Assembly (NCBI RefSeq): GCF_016906535.1
Contig: NC_057383.1
Location: 558,001 to 622,000, forward strand
Direction of reading: 5' to 3'
DNA length: 64,000 nt
Origin: Rhizoctonia solani
Lineage: Eukaryota; Basidiomycota; Agaricomycetes; Cantharellales; Ceratobasidiaceae
Numbering within the stretch: the stretch's first letter is position 1; each line of letters starts with the position of its first letter. The notes below the pieces were generated by a model, which ran no database searches, had not been told where the DNA came from, and saw nothing but the letters and a program-made list of their open reading frames with translations. This document shows, one piece after another, positions 21,099 to 33,052 of the stretch. Position numbers and translations under genes: made by a program.

Positions 21099-21659
21099 TG
21101 TTATAACCTCCAAACATATACCATTAGAATCGCCTGAATTTTCTCTTATTTTTAGTATTTTTTACGGACTTGATATCTTATGTTTTTTTATCACGTGATC
21201 TCGGCGCTTATTATGCCGAGATGCCGCGCCGAGATGCCGTGCCAAGGGCGCTTAGGAGAAATCCACGCTTCTGCGCAGCCCGCAGCACGCTTCCCATTTG
21301 TCTTCTTACTTCTTTCTCTCACGCGCACAGACCATGTAGATAGTGTGCATTTGTCTATATATACAGCAGGGAAAACGCTTGGAACCACCAAGTCGTTTTT
21401 ACCTCGTCTCTTATTCACTAGAGAAGGTTATCAGCCAGCTAAGTAGCCGGCCCCCAGATAGTTCTTAGACGCTCACCAACTCCCTTACTCATCACACCTC
21501 CCAGGCCTCAGGCCCCATCGCTACCAGTAGTTAGAAGTAGAGCGCCTTAAGCGCTAGTAGTATAGCCTTAGATAGTCACCTTACAAAAGCCAGTGTAGTA
21601 GTACGGCCTCAAGCGCCCGCTCCCATTAGCGTGTACCCACCTTACAGTGGTGTACGACA
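21099..21659 (+). repeat. 3' LTR of B3
   Basis: 561 bp, by eye identical to 15395-15955, immediately after the G-run and CAA. Ends in GTACGACA, followed by the GTAGT duplication. Confidence 0.95.
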
Positions 21660-21894
21660 GTAGTCAGCCAGCTAAGTAGCCGGCCCTCAGCAGTAACAGT
21701 AACGCTCACCCCTCTTCTTAACCTACCACACCTCCAGGCCTCAGGCCCCACTGTCATCAGTAGTCAAGTAGTCACTGCCTTACGCGGTAGTAGTTAGCCT
21801 TAGTTAGTTAGATTAGATAAGCAGTGTCTGTATTAGTTATGGCCTTAAGTGCCTGCCACTAGCAAGTACCCACCTTACAGTGGTGTACAACATT

Positions 21895-21907
21895 GTAAAA
21901 TTGACTT
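21895..21907 (+). promoter_or_regulatory. Self-primer binding site of B2
   Basis: GTAAAATTGACTT lies 2 nt after the LTR and is a perfect 13-nt complement of AAGTCAATTTTAC at 15353-15365. Those arms differ from B3 at two positions, and pairing is retained. Confidence 0.7.
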
Positions 21908-22400
21908 CTGTAGGCTTTGATCAACAACAAGAGGGCTCCCAGTACTAGCACAAGGGAAAAAACCGTGATTGGGGCTACTTTGCGGAGTATAATAATCAAA
22001 AACTTCCCACCCCCACGTAGTACCAAATTGCTATAAGGCTGACAAGTCCTGATTGCCCGCATACCATGTGTTTTGCCGGAACACAGCAGATAGCAACCCT
22101 AGACAGCTGACTCACCTGCTTGCTAAAAACCCGCTCATATCACAATTGCCAGATCTGCTGATTTGTTGTAGGGATAGTCCAACGCTAGGTGTCTGACACA
22201 AGGGTTTAGCGTTCACACTCTGCACAAAAACCGCCCATAAGTCCTGATATAGGCACCTCCCCCACACCGTTTTCAATATTCCATCCACACGCTCTGGCGC
22301 CCCACACCCCTACTCCTGTCCCTCTAGTTGTTCCAGCCGTTGCTCAGTTCCATCCCATTCCCAACCACCCACTTGCAGCCCATCTCCCGCTCCGCAAGAC

Positions 22401-23600
22401 TTGCCAAAAATGGAACCAGAGCCAACCATTAGCGCTCTCCTTGAGGCTGTCACCACCCTCACCGCCACCGTTGGGTCCCTGCAGGACCAAATTCACTCCC
22501 AAGGCCAACAGCTCATTGAGCTCAAAGCCATATGCAAGGAAACCGCGGACCTCCTTGGAGACAAGGACCAGGGGGGAACCACCCAAACCCAAGCACAGCC
22601 TGGCCCATTGGCTGGGCCTATCACCCCTCCTTCCCATACAGGAGGACAGGCCATCACTCCAAGAACGGCTAGGCCTGGGCTCAAAGACCCTTTCCGCCCC
22701 ACCAGAGGCACCACTGGGTACAACTCCAAGGAAGAACAACCAAGGAGAATCAAGGAGGAGCCTTGCGGAGCGCTTAGGGATCTAAGGACCCTTACCCCCT
22801 TCAGCTTGGGTTTGGACACCAAACATCCCAAAATGGAACTACCAGACCCATTCAAAGGGGAGATTCAAGGGCAGAAAGCAGTTCAATGGCTAGACCGCAT
22901 GCTGTTATGGGGGGCCCTTCACAGGGACCAATTCAAAGAGGATGAGCAGCTGATTGTCTGGATCCTCTACCACATGGAGGACAAGGCTGCTGATTGGGCA
23001 CTCCCTATTATTGGGAACATCATTAAGGGCAAACCCAATGCTCCTACAACCATCCCTGCCGTGACCAGAAAATTCAAAGAAGCCTTTGCTGACCCAGATG
23101 CCAAAAGGGCTGTGGCCAGGAAAATTGCCACACTTACTCAGACAAGCACCACGTCTGAGTATGTAACAGAATTCTGTAACCTCATTGCGGAACTAGACTG
23201 GAACAAGGAGGCGTACATTGCCCAGTTCACGCGCGTCCTTCACTGGAAGGTTAAGGAACTCTTGTCCACCAAGGACAACATTCCCAACAACTTGGAGGCT
23301 ATCTTTGCTGCCTCCATCAAAATAGACAACACTTGTCAGGAAAATGAAGAGAACCGCCCCAAAAAGGTCCCTGCTAAGTCCCCGGTCACCATGACCACAT
23401 CCACCTCCACCACAACAAGGGTCTGCCTATCAGAGGATCCTAACTATGTCACCCCGGAGGAAAGGGACCGCCGCTGTGCATCAGGCCTTTGCGTCAAGTG
23501 CAGCCAAAAAGGTCATGGGATCAAGCAATGCCCCAACGGCTGGAAAGCCAACATCAAGGAAGTGGCCAAGGTGGCAGAAGAGGAATTGGGAAAAGATTAA
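22401..23600 (+). CDS. gag: B2 Gag (open frame in a defective element)
   Basis: 399 residues, homologous to B3 Gag along its whole length: N-terminal VGSLQDQIHSQGQQLIELKA, Pro/Gly linker, capsid-like core, and CCHC knuckle CVKCSQKGHGIKQC. The likely start is the second Met, ATGGAACCAGAG at 22410, by alignment with B3. The end reads TTG-GGA-AAA-GAT-TAA with GGGAAAA at 23588-23594. Several Arg codons of B3 are Cys or His here (FCNLIAEL for FRNLMAEL, VCLSEDP for VRLSEDP), consistent with CpG decay. The frame is still open, so a product is possible, but the element cannot be autonomous. The leader 21908-22400 shows no gene. Confidence 0.7.
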   Translation: MPKMEPEPTISALLEAVTTLTATVGSLQDQIHSQGQQLIELKAICKETADLLGDKDQGGTTQTQAQPGPLAGPITPPSHTGGQAITPRTARPGLKDPFRPTRGTTGYNSKEEQPRRIKEEPCGALRDLRTLTPFSLGLDTKHPKMELPDPFKGEIQGQKAVQWLDRMLLWGALHRDQFKEDEQLIVWILYHMEDKAADWALPIIGNIIKGKPNAPTTIPAVTRKFKEAFADPDAKRAVARKIATLTQTSTTSEYVTEFCNLIAELDWNKEAYIAQFTRVLHWKVKELLSTKDNIPNNLEAIFAASIKIDNTCQENEENRPKKVPAKSPVTMTTSTSTTTRVCLSEDPNYVTPEERDRRCASGLCVKCSQKGHGIKQCPNGWKANIKEVAKVAEEELGKD

Positions 23601-26600
23601 AGTCAAGGACTGCTGCCAAGCCCCTGACTCAAAAATTGGACATTGTAGATAATTCTGTAGAGTTTGTGTCTGTTGGTCTTGACTCTAATAAAAAACCATT
23701 ATTATTCATCAACCTACACGTCCAAAATTCCCAGGCAGAACCCATTAGAACTCTCATTGATTCCGGCGCCACCTCCAACTTCATATCCCCAGCTCTAGTA
23801 GAAAAACTCAAAATCCCAAAAACCCAACTCAAAAATCCACGAGTTGTGAGAATGTTAGATGGTACCCTATCCCAAACTGGTCGCATATGGCACCAGGTTC
23901 AACTTGCAGTCTCGGCCAATGGCCACTCACACAAGATCCCCTTCCTAGTTTGTCCCATTGGGAATACACCGGCAATTTTAGGCATGACATGGTTAACGGC
24001 AGAAGCTCCCCTCATTGATTGGCAACAGGGATCAGTCACATTCCCTGAACAAGTACAGATTGCCTCCAAAGAAGAAGCAGACCTGGGCCCTTTAGCAAAC
24101 CTTCCCCCTCAATACCATGAATTTGCCAAGGTATTTGGTGAGGAGGAGTTCAAAGCCCTACCTCTGCACCGGGAATACAACATAGCCATCAACCTACTCC
24201 TGGACGCCAAACTTTCTCCAGGACCAATCTATGGCATGACCAATGCGGAATCAAAAGCACTTAAACAACACATTGACAAGGAACTAGCAACCAGCAAAAT
24301 CCGTCCTAGTACCTCATCAACAGGTGCCCTGGTCATGTTTGTAAAGAAGGCAGATGGCTCCCTCAGGCTGGTAGTAGATTACCGGAAGCTGAATGACGTA
24401 ACCCACAAAAACGTGTATCCACTTCCCAGACAAGATGACCTCATGGCTAAGCTCAGGAACGCCAAGTTGTTTACCAAGCTGGACTTATGTTGGGGCTATA
24501 ACAATGTACAAATCAAAGAAGGCAATGAATGAAAGACAGCTTTCAGGACCAAGTACGGGCTCTTTGAATATCTAGTGATGCCTTTTGGCCTCACAAATGC
24601 CCCCGCCGCTTTTCAGCATTTCATGAATGATTTGTTCAGGGATCTCATCAATGTCACAGTAGTCATCTACTTGGATGATATTTTGATCTTTTTGGAGAAA
24701 CCGGAAGAACACCCTGCCCATGTGAGGGAAGTCCTATCCAGGCTAATGGCAAATCAGCTGTTCTGCAAACTCTCAAAGTGCCACTTCCACGTAACCACAG
24801 TTGACTACCTTGGCATTGTAATCTCACCGGAAGGATTCTCCATGGATCAGAAGAAGATAGAAGCTGTCACCTCATGGCCCCAACCCAAAACTGTCAAACA
24901 GGTCCAGGCATTCTTAGGCTTTGTCAACTACCTCCGGCGTTTTATTCCCAACTTCAGCACGGTTGCACGCCCCCTCCATAACCTCACCAAGAAGGAAACT
25001 CCCTGGTCATGGGAGGAACCAGAAGAGTCTGCATTCCAGGAGCTAAAGGCCCTTGTCACCAAATCCCTGGTCCTTATCCACTCCAACCCAGAACTACCCT
25101 ACTACCTAGAAACAGACGCATTGGGGGTAGCTATGGGAGCCATACTGAGTCAAAGAGGGGAAGATAACTGGCTCCATCCAGTCGCATATATGTCTAAGTC
25201 CTTCTCTGGTGCCAAAGCCAATTACAATACACACAATAAGGAGTTACTGGCAATCATTAAAGCATTGGAAGAATGGAGAATATTCCTGGAAGCAACGGTT
25301 AGACCCGTACAAGTATTCACAGATCATTGAAACCTGGAATATTGGATGCAAGCAAGGACTTCTAATTGACGCCATGCCTGCTGGCGCGTGTTCTTAAGTG
25401 ACTTCAACTTTGAGATCCATTACCGCCCCAGAAAGCAGTCAGGAAAACCGGATGCCCTGTCCAGACAATTGGATTACATTGATACACCACCGGAACCAGA
25501 GGTCATGCTCCCCACAGAGGTTTTTGCCAACACATTGGAGGAAGAACTGGAGATAGTCACAGAAATACGGTCCAGACTGAGAGAAGATCCTTCCCTGGAA
25601 CAAATCATCTGATTCCTAACAGAAGATGCCAATAACGCCCCACTGTCCATACAAAAGGCATACCAAGAATATGACTGGGAAGAGGACCTGCTCTGGTACC
25701 GCGGAAAACTGGTAGTACCCAATCATGAACCCCTGAAGGAGAGACTCCTGAGGGAATTCCACAACTCTCCCATGGCAGGCCATCCAGGACAACAAAGGAC
25801 TCTGGAACTTCTGAGTTGCAACTACTGGTGGCCTGGCATGAAATCCTCAGCCAAAGAATGGGTAGAGTGCTGCCCTGTATGTCAAGCCAATTGTCAAGCC
25901 CATGCCCTGGCAATTTCCCTGAAACCCTTGGAAATTCCTCTGTACCCCTTCCATACTATATCCTACAACTTCATTACAGGTTTCCCAAAGTCCCAAGGTT
26001 ATGATGCAATCTTGGTTGTGATTGACTCCTTCTCCAAATTTGGCCACTTTATTCCCACCACCAAAAAGGTCACTGCAAGAGGGTTGGCAGATCTATTTGT
26101 TGCCCATGTTTGGAAACTCCATGGGTTACCAGTCAGAACCATATTGGACCAAGGAACCACGTTCACAGGCAAATTCCTCAGGGCCCTTTACCAACGGCTA
26201 GGCATCAAACTGTCCTTCTCATTGGCTTATCACCCGGAATCAGATGGGCAGACAGAAAGGGTAAACCAGTTCATAGAATTTTACCTACGGTTGTACGTAT
26301 CTGCGGATCACTCAGATTGGGCCGCATGGCTGCCCTTAGCGGAGTATGCGTACAACAATGCAAAACACGCTTCCACAGGAAAATCTCCCTTTGAATTGGT
26401 CTATGGAAAGAGCCCAGTAATGAACCTGTCTAACATACCAGCCAATGTCCCTGAGGCAGACCAGGTGGCCAACACTCTAGCCAATGAAATGGCCCAGAGG
26501 ACAATTCATGGGAACCCAAAGAACTGTTGGAACATAGCCAGGAAGAGATCAAATGTTTCAACCAGGCCAGACTCAAAAAGGCTTGTGATGCCGCCAAGAG

Positions 26601-26607
26601 CCTTTAA
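23594..26607 (+). pseudogene. pol: B2 pol, broken by stops and a deletion
   Basis: Frame -1 after GGGAAAA. The protease LIDSGATSNF is intact. Stops occur at 24530 (GNE-TGA-KTAF, a TGG-to-TGA change), at 25328 (DH-TGA-NLEYW), within TSN-TGA-RHACW near 25366, and at 25610 (QII-TGA-FL). The RT box YLDD is intact; the first integrase Asp is Asn (ISYNFITG). After NTLANE (about 26488) the sequence jumps to the last part of the chromodomain (NSWEPKELLEHSQEE in another frame), a deletion of about 400 bp relative to B3 with ATGG at the junction on both sides. No active Pol can be made. Confidence 0.85.
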
Positions 26608-26619
26608 GGGGGGGGGCAA

Positions 26620-27167
26620 TGTTATAACCTCCTAATCTATACCACTGGAATCACCTGAATTTTCTATTATTTTTAGTATTTTTTACGAACTTGATATCTT
26701 ATGTTTTTCAATCACATGATCTTGGCGCTTACTATGCCAAGATGCTGTGCCAAGAGCACTTAGGAGAAATCCACGCTTCTGCGCAGCCTGCAGCACACTT
26801 CTCTTTTACCTTCTGAACTTCTTTCTCCCACGCGCACAGACCATGTAGATAGTGTGCCTTGTCTATATATACAGCAGGGAAATTGCTTGGGGATACCAAG
26901 TCAATTTTACCTTGCCTCTTACACATTAGAGAAGGTAGTCAGCCAGCTAAGTAGCCGGCCCTCAGCAGTAACAGTAACGCTCACCCCTCTTCTTAACCTA
27001 CCACACCTCCAGGCCTCAGGCCCCACTGTCATCAGTAGTCAAGTAGTCACTGCCTTACGCGGTAGTAGTTAGCCTTAGTTAGTTAGATTAGATAAGCAGT
27101 GTCTGTATTAGTTATGGCCTTAAGTGCCTGCCACTAGCAAGTACCCACCTTACAGTGGTGTACAACA
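26620..27167 (+). repeat. 3' LTR of B2
   Basis: 548 bp, from TGTTATAACCTCCTAATC to GTACAACA, followed by GCTAG. CpG sites of the B3 LTR (CACGTG, GCCGCGCC) read CACATG and GCTGTGCC here. Confidence 0.88.
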
Positions 27168-27967
27168 GCTAGTCCAATCCATAGCCCATATCAAACACCA
27201 CAAATCCTTTGCCAAGCGCCTCAATAACATATACAAGGCGGATCTTCAAGAACAAAAGAATCTCATTGCCAATCTTGAATCCCACAATCAAGATCTAGCT
27301 CTCACAATTGAAGAGCAGGAAAGGCGCATTGAAGAAAAAGACCAACTGATAGTCAAGAAAGAGTTAGAATTGGATAATATCCACGCATCTATCCAGGATA
27401 TTACCCAAGACAGAAAAGGGCGCATTCACTACTACTGGGACTATGAGTTTTTTGCAGTCTCACATGACAATGCCTGGTTTGGGCAAGATGGGAGAGGCTA
27501 ATTTGACTCCCTCCCCAATTCAATCAGGGTGGTCTGCTACATCCTCTTGTACACATACTCCTGCTCCTGCGGCTGTGCCGCCTCATGTATATTCCCCTAT
27601 GTCTTTTGATCAAATGTTGCATTGCAAACTTCTTGATATGGTTGCACAAAATATGATTATATTAAAAAAGGAATTCTTGCAATTACAAGGAGCTTATGAG
27701 GCGCAAGGGGATCAATTAGCTTTATTAAGGGCGGAATTGGAAGAACATTGCAAGCAATTGCATAATCAACACATCTTTTATTCTAACCAAATCCAAGGAG
27801 CCGCTTCATCCATCCAGGCTGTGCAAGATCAGCTACTCCACATGTCTACTATTTGTCCCACGGCCCCACCTCCACCTCCTCCACCTTCTGGCACAGCCAC
27901 TACCTCCAACATTCCTCCACCTGCCCCCACAACTTCTAACTCCGATTTAAAGTTTGCCAAGCCTAAC
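27168..27967 (+). pseudogene. gag: C2 gag, N-terminal coiled-coil part
   Basis: The frame begins before B2 (about 14794-14883, ...INNLEEHIACIEEPG) and continues after it as LVQSIAHIKHHKSFAKRL. A long heptad-like coil follows (IANLESHNQDLALTIEEQER, EEKDQLIVKKELELDN). The frame stops at 27501, and a second overlapping frame from about 27443 carries a further helix (DMVAQNMIILKKEFLQLQGA) and a Pro-rich linker up to FAKPN. A frameshift probably joined them once. It is cut at 27967 by a solo A LTR. The C2 leader 14349-14793 has no gene. Confidence 0.6.
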
Positions 27968-28551
27968 TGTCGTAGACACACTTGATACCAGGGAATTTAT
28001 TCCCATTTTCTCGAATTTAAACAAAGGCTAACGGACAACATTTTCAATCACGTGACTTCGGCGCTTATATCATACGCTAAGCGCCGAGCCACGTCCCCAT
28101 CCGCGCTTACCTCAGCATACGTAGCCACCTCCACCTGATGACATCATTATGACACGTCAGTGACACGTATGCATGAGTAATGCCGGCTGCGGAGCGGGGT
28201 TCTTATTGGTTATGGTATTGGTTATAATGTATTTATAATTAGCACTACTGCAGAATATATAAGGAGGCCAACCGACCATGGTAACACCCAGGTCGATTAC
28301 CTCTTGTTGCATCCCCATTACTGTACAAGGGCCTTAAGCCCAGTAACCCACTTAGCTACTTAGTCCACACCGCCTTAAGCGGCTTTCTCGCTGTAGTTAC
28401 ATAGCTGGTCATCGCCCTTACGGCCTTGGTCATTGTAGCATAGCTGGTCGTCGCCGTAGGATAGCTTGCTGCTGCCTTACGCGGTTCTCTACTTAGATAC
28501 ATCCGGCCGCAAGCGCCTTCCTCCTTGACGTCCTTACAGACGTCTAGGACA
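27968..28551 (+). mobile_element. Solo family-A LTR in C2 gag
   Basis: 584 bp, TGTCGTAGACAC...GTCTAGGACA, with a perfect CTAAC TSD (27963-27967 and 28552-28556). CACGTG, the GGCGCTTA/TAAGCGCC repeat and AATATATAAGG are well kept, so it is younger than the E1 LTRs. Confidence 0.9.
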
Positions 28552-28556
28552 CTAAC

Positions 28557-29603
28557 AAGTTTAGCGGTAAAAAAGAAGATGCCCTAAATTTCATCATTGC
28601 TTGTCAGGCTTACATAAGGGCAAAAGGAGCAAACCATTCCCATGAAGAAAAGATTTTGTGGGTCACATCATACTTTGAGGGTGCAGCTGAAGACTGGGTC
28701 TGTCCATATAAGGAAAGGAAGGTGTTCAGGGGAGAAGCAGTTCCCTTATTAGAAGATATTGATGTTTTCTGGGCCAAATTTACCAAACATTATGTGGATA
28801 CAAATTGTGATGAGAAGTACTGCCAGAAATGGAATAATTTGCGGCAAAAGGTGTTGGTCCAGGAATATACTTGGGAATTTCAACAATACTCTGTCTCCTT
28901 GGGTTATAGCAATGAAACTCTGCGCAACAAATACTATGATGGTCTCAAGAATGACATTAAGGACATTATGCTCTCTACCATGTTCCAATGGCGTTGCGCT
29001 ACTGCCCAACAAGTTTATGACAAAGCAGAAGAAATTGCCAATCACATTGAATCCACTTGTCTATCCAATCCCTCTGTCTCCACTGCTTGCGTCACTGCCA
29101 CTACTGTTCCCACTTCCACTTCCAATCCTACTCCTATGCGTACTTGTCTTAATGTTGGGGATAATGTTTACATGATTGATCCTACCACTTGCCGCGCCAA
29201 GAAAGGTGCCATTACTTCAATTGTGCGCACAACTTTGGGTAATATGCCAAATGTTAGATGGAATGGAGAATCTAAAGACACAATGATTCCATTCCCCTCC
29301 CTCAAAAAAGATGAACGCCCTGTTGCTGCTGCGCCTGTTAAAACCATCATTGCACCTACTCCTGTTCTAGCCTCAAACTCTAAAGGACCAGGTCCCATGG
29401 ATCTTGATGGAAGAGGATTTTCAAACCTTACATGCCATGTATGCGGCGGAAAAGGTCATTTTGCGCGCAATTGTCCCTCCAAGCCCATGTCTGGACATGT
29501 GGCTAACGTCAAATGGTCTTGGGAAAGGCCTAAAGAAGAAAATTGGATTGAAGTTGTCTCTGATGAAGAGGAGTTGGGAAAAGGAAAAGCCAAGGCCAAT
29601 TAA
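28557..29603 (+). pseudogene. gag: C2 gag, core and zinc knuckle
   Basis: It continues KFSGKKEDALNFIIACQAY after the solo LTR, then a Ty3-type retrotransposon gag core (ILWVTSYFEGAAEDWVCPYK, FWAKFTKHYVDTN, YDGLKNDIKDIM) and a CCHC knuckle CHVCGGKGHFARNC. It ends in TAA at 29601-29603. GGGAAAA occurs at 29576-29582 in the gag phase, but the -1 frame closes at 29717 without homology; pol resumes in frame 0. This section is open by itself, but the full gag is split by insertions. Confidence 0.7.
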
Positions 29604-32600
29604 GGAGTAAGGCACTTGGCTGTATGCTTGCAGATTTGCACCATGTAAACAATAATCTTGAAATATTCTCATTATGTAATTCCTCTCAAATATGCATTGT
29701 TTACTGCAAATCCGTGTGAATCTCCTAAAACTCAAAAATCAAGCTTCTTGGCTAAACCTTTTCAGGGAAAAGCCATGATTGACTCCAGAGCAACTTCTTG
29801 CTTCATCCACCCTTGCTTAGTAGAAACATATTGACTTCCTGCTTATCAATATCAAATTCCAAAAAAACTACGTGTCATAGATGGCTGAGAAATTGATTCT
29901 GGCCAAATTACCCATTTCACTTGCTTCAAGTGTACCATTGGCAGTCATACTGAAGAACTGGAATGCCACATTTCAAACATTGGCAATCATCAACTAGTTC
30001 TGGGAATGTCATGGTTAAAAAAACATAATCCTCAAATTTTGTGGGAGAAACACACACTTGTTTTCAATTTGGTATACTGCTCCAACAATTGCTTATCCAC
30101 TCCTGCTGTTTTAGAATTAAAAGCAGTAGAAGAAATCCCCATTCCTTATCAAGAGTTTGCTAGAGTATTTTCAGAAGAAGAATTGTCAAAATTACCACCC
30201 CACTGTCCTTACAACATTGCCATTGAATTGCTTCCAGACGCGCAACCACAGCATGGTCCCATATACAGTTTAGGCCCAAAAGAAGATGCAGAGCTCAAGG
30301 AAACCATTGAGAAACAGCTCAAGGCTGGACTGATTTGTCCATCTAAGTCCCCTATGGCATCCCCCATACTATTTGTCAAAAAGAAAAACGGGAAACTATG
30401 CATGTGTGTAGATTATTGGCGCCTGAATAGCATGACCAAGAAAAACGTCTATCCCCTGCCTTTACCACAAAACCTTATTGAAAAGCTACAAGGTGCCAAA
30501 ATATTTAGTAAATTTGATCTCAAGGCAGGATATAATTTAGTCCAAATTAAAGAAGGCAACAAATGGAAAACAGCCTTCAAAACAAAATACAGATTATTCA
30601 AATATTTGGTTATGCCCTTTGGATTGACAAATGCGCCGGCGGCTTTTCAGGATATGATGAATGAGATATTTAGAGACCTATTGGATGTTTATGTCATCAT
30701 ATATCTGGACAATATTCTAGTCTTTTCCTTGAATGAAGAAGATCATGAAATTCATGTGCAAGAAGTACTCAGGAGGCTACAGGACAACAACCTCTTTTGC
30801 AACATCAAGAAATGCCATTTCCATGTCAAGAAAATCGATTACCTAGGGTTCATTATATTGGAATTTGGCATAGAAGTGGACCAGTCTAAAGTAACCAACG
30901 CACTGAACTGGTCCATTCCCAAAAATGTCAAAAATATACAAGAATTCCTGGGTTTTGTGAATTTTTATAGACAATTCATCCCTAATTTTGGCAATATGGC
31001 ACAACCCCTATACAATTTGCTTAAGAAAGATAGTACTTGGAAATGGGAATTGGCAGAACAACAATCTTTTGAAGGTCTAAAGAAATGTCTTACGTCAGCA
31101 CCATTGCTCCTACAACCAGATACAACAAAACAGTTCTACATAGAATGTGATGCATCAGACTATGCCACTGGGGCAATATTATCCCAACGCAATGAGGAAG
31201 GAAAACTGGCCCCAGTAGTCTACCTATCTAAGTCACTGTCCCTGGCCAAAAAGAACTATGACATTTTTGATAAGGAATTGCTAGCTGTCATCAGGGCATT
31301 TAAAGAATGGCGTCACCTGCTAGAAGGATTGGAATTGCCAGTCCAAGTTCTAACGGATCATAAAAACTTGGAGTATTTTTCCACATCACAATCCCTGAAT
31401 AAACGGCAAATCAGATGGGCAAACTTCTTGGTTGACTACAATTTCCAAATTATCTACAGACCTGGGGCACAAAACAAAAAAGCAGACATTCTCTTGTAAC
31501 AATATGATTTAGTACCCCTTGAAGGGGGGATAGAGAACCAGGTTCTCCTGAAACCAGAACTTTTTATTGCATCTGTCACCCCAGATCAAGAGATCAACAA
31601 CCTAATTGGCAAAGCCATCTATGAGGATGACCGTCTGAAAGAAATTCTGCATAAGCTCCAGAACAAGGATAAAGTCACAGACTGGGAACTAAAAGAAGGG
31701 TTACTATGGTATCAAGGAAAAATCTTTGTACCTAAAGATGATACTATCAGGAATCTCATCTTGGAATCTAGGCATGACGCATTAGCCACAGGACATCCAG
31801 GACAGGCCAGAACATTAGAACTTGTCTCTAGAAATTACTACTGGCCATCCCTGAAAAAATTTGTCAACTCTTATGTCAGTCATTGCAAAACGTGCATTAG
31901 ATCAAAGCCAACCAATCAGGTGCCCATAGGATTATTAAAACCATTGCAAATTCCTGAATGCCCTTGGGAAGACATAGCATATGATATGATTGTGGGATTA
32001 CCAGTTTCAGAGGGATTTGACGCCATCCTCACTGTCATTGACCAATTTTCAAAAATGGTTCACTTTATTCCCACCCAATCCACAGCGTCTGCTATTGACA
32101 TTGCCAACTTGTTCATCACATATGTTTGGAAATTACATGGCTTGCCCAGGAGTACCATTTCAGACAGAGGCCCCACATTCAATGCCAAGTTTATTTGTCA
32201 TCTCTATAAAAGATTGGACATCAAACCTTTGTACTCTACAGCCTATCACCCACAAACAGATGGGCAGACAGAACAAATACAACAAGAGGCCAAGATCTTC
32301 ATTTGCATGTTTGGAAACCATCAACAATCAGATTGGGTATCATTATTACCCCTGGCTGAATTTGCTCTTAATAACCTAAAACATTCTTCTATGGGCAAAT
32401 CCCCATTCCAGACATGCTATGGCTTAAACCCTTGATTTACTGTTGGTCAGAAAACAGAGGAATTGGTACCCAACGCGGATGAACATGCGGAGTACTTAGA
32501 AAAGGGCTACAATGAAGTCAAAGCAGCACTTTCCTTATCACAAGAAAAGATGAAATACTTCTATGATCAGCGTCACAGAAAAGAAGAGGAAATCCAAGTA

Positions 32601-33041
32601 GGAGACAAAGTTTGGTTGAGTCATCAGAATATATCTACTGATAGGCCATCCATCAAACTCAGCCATAAAAAGCTAGGTCCCTACCTGGTAGTGAAAAAAA
32701 TTGGATTGCATGCATATAAACTTCAACTACCCCATACCATGCGCATACATCCAGTCTTTCATATTAATCTTCTGACAAAGTTCCACCCCAACCCTCACAG
32801 ACGCAATCCTCCTCAACCTGCACCTATCATCACAGAAGAAGGCAAAGAGGAATATGAAGTAGAAAAGATCCTAGATAGCAAGTGGAAGGGACAAGGGAAG
32901 ACAAAGAAGTTATGGTACTTGGTCAAATGGAAAGGTTATGACAAAGGAAGTAATTTGTGGGAGCCAATAGACAATGTGGGAAATGCTCAAGAAGTCCTAG
33001 AGGAATTTCACAAGGAACACCCTGACGCAGTTGGAGCCTGA
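29604..33041 (+). pseudogene. pol: C2 pol with chromodomain, multiply stopped
   Basis: All homology lies in one frame with stops near 29646, 29831, 29887, 31499 and 32435. The protease reads MIDSRATSCF, losing the Gly of DSGA. RT has FSKFDLKAGYN and YLDNILVF, losing the second Asp of YLDD. RNase H is IECDASDYATGAILSQ. Integrase has HPGQARTLELVSRNYYWP, an intact first Asp (IAYDMIVG), ISDRGPTF and DGQTEQ. The end is a chromodomain (EEYEVEKILDSK...LWYLVKWKGYD...LWEPIDN). DSGA to DSRA and YLDD to YLDN both fit CpG-to-CpA changes. Not functional. Confidence 0.85.
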
Positions 33042-33052
33042 AGAGGGGGTAA

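Larger units (their letters stand above)
15395..21659 (+). mobile_element. B3: intact, young Ty3 chromovirus (Tf1/sushi type)
   Basis: Two 561-bp LTRs (15395-15955 and 21099-21659) look identical over their whole length. The TSD GTAGT is perfect (15390-15394 and 21660-21664). The 6265-bp element has an open gag and an open pol, an intact slippery site, a self-primer site, a polypurine tract (AAGGGGGGGGCAA) and intact catalytic motifs. It is the innermost and therefore latest layer, and it keeps the CpGs that its older relatives have lost. Of all copies here it is the only one that could still be autonomous. Confidence 0.95.
14884..21892 (+). repeat. 5' LTR of B2, split by two younger insertions
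   Basis: The pieces 14884-15051, 15230-15394 and 21665-21892 add to 561 bp, exactly the B3 LTR length. Junctions carry TCCAC (around the 173-bp element) and GTAGT (around B3). TATATATA near 15330 precedes AAGTCAATTTTAC (15353-15365). Confidence 0.88.
14884..27167 (+). mobile_element. B2: family-B chromovirus inserted in C2 gag
   Basis: It begins TGTTATAACC at 14884 and ends GTACAACA at 27167, with a perfect GCTAG TSD (14879-14883 and 27168-27172). Its 5' LTR was later hit by a 173-bp element and by B3. Without them B2 is about 5.8 kb: 561-bp 5' LTR, 548-bp 3' LTR, open gag, broken pol. Pol lacks about 400 bp that encode the integrase C-terminus and most of the chromodomain. Confidence 0.9.

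Noticed and set aside
27124..27501. A host coiled-coil gene
   Set aside because: Its first 44 bases are the B2 LTR end; the rest continues C2 gag from before 14884 across the GCTAG duplication.
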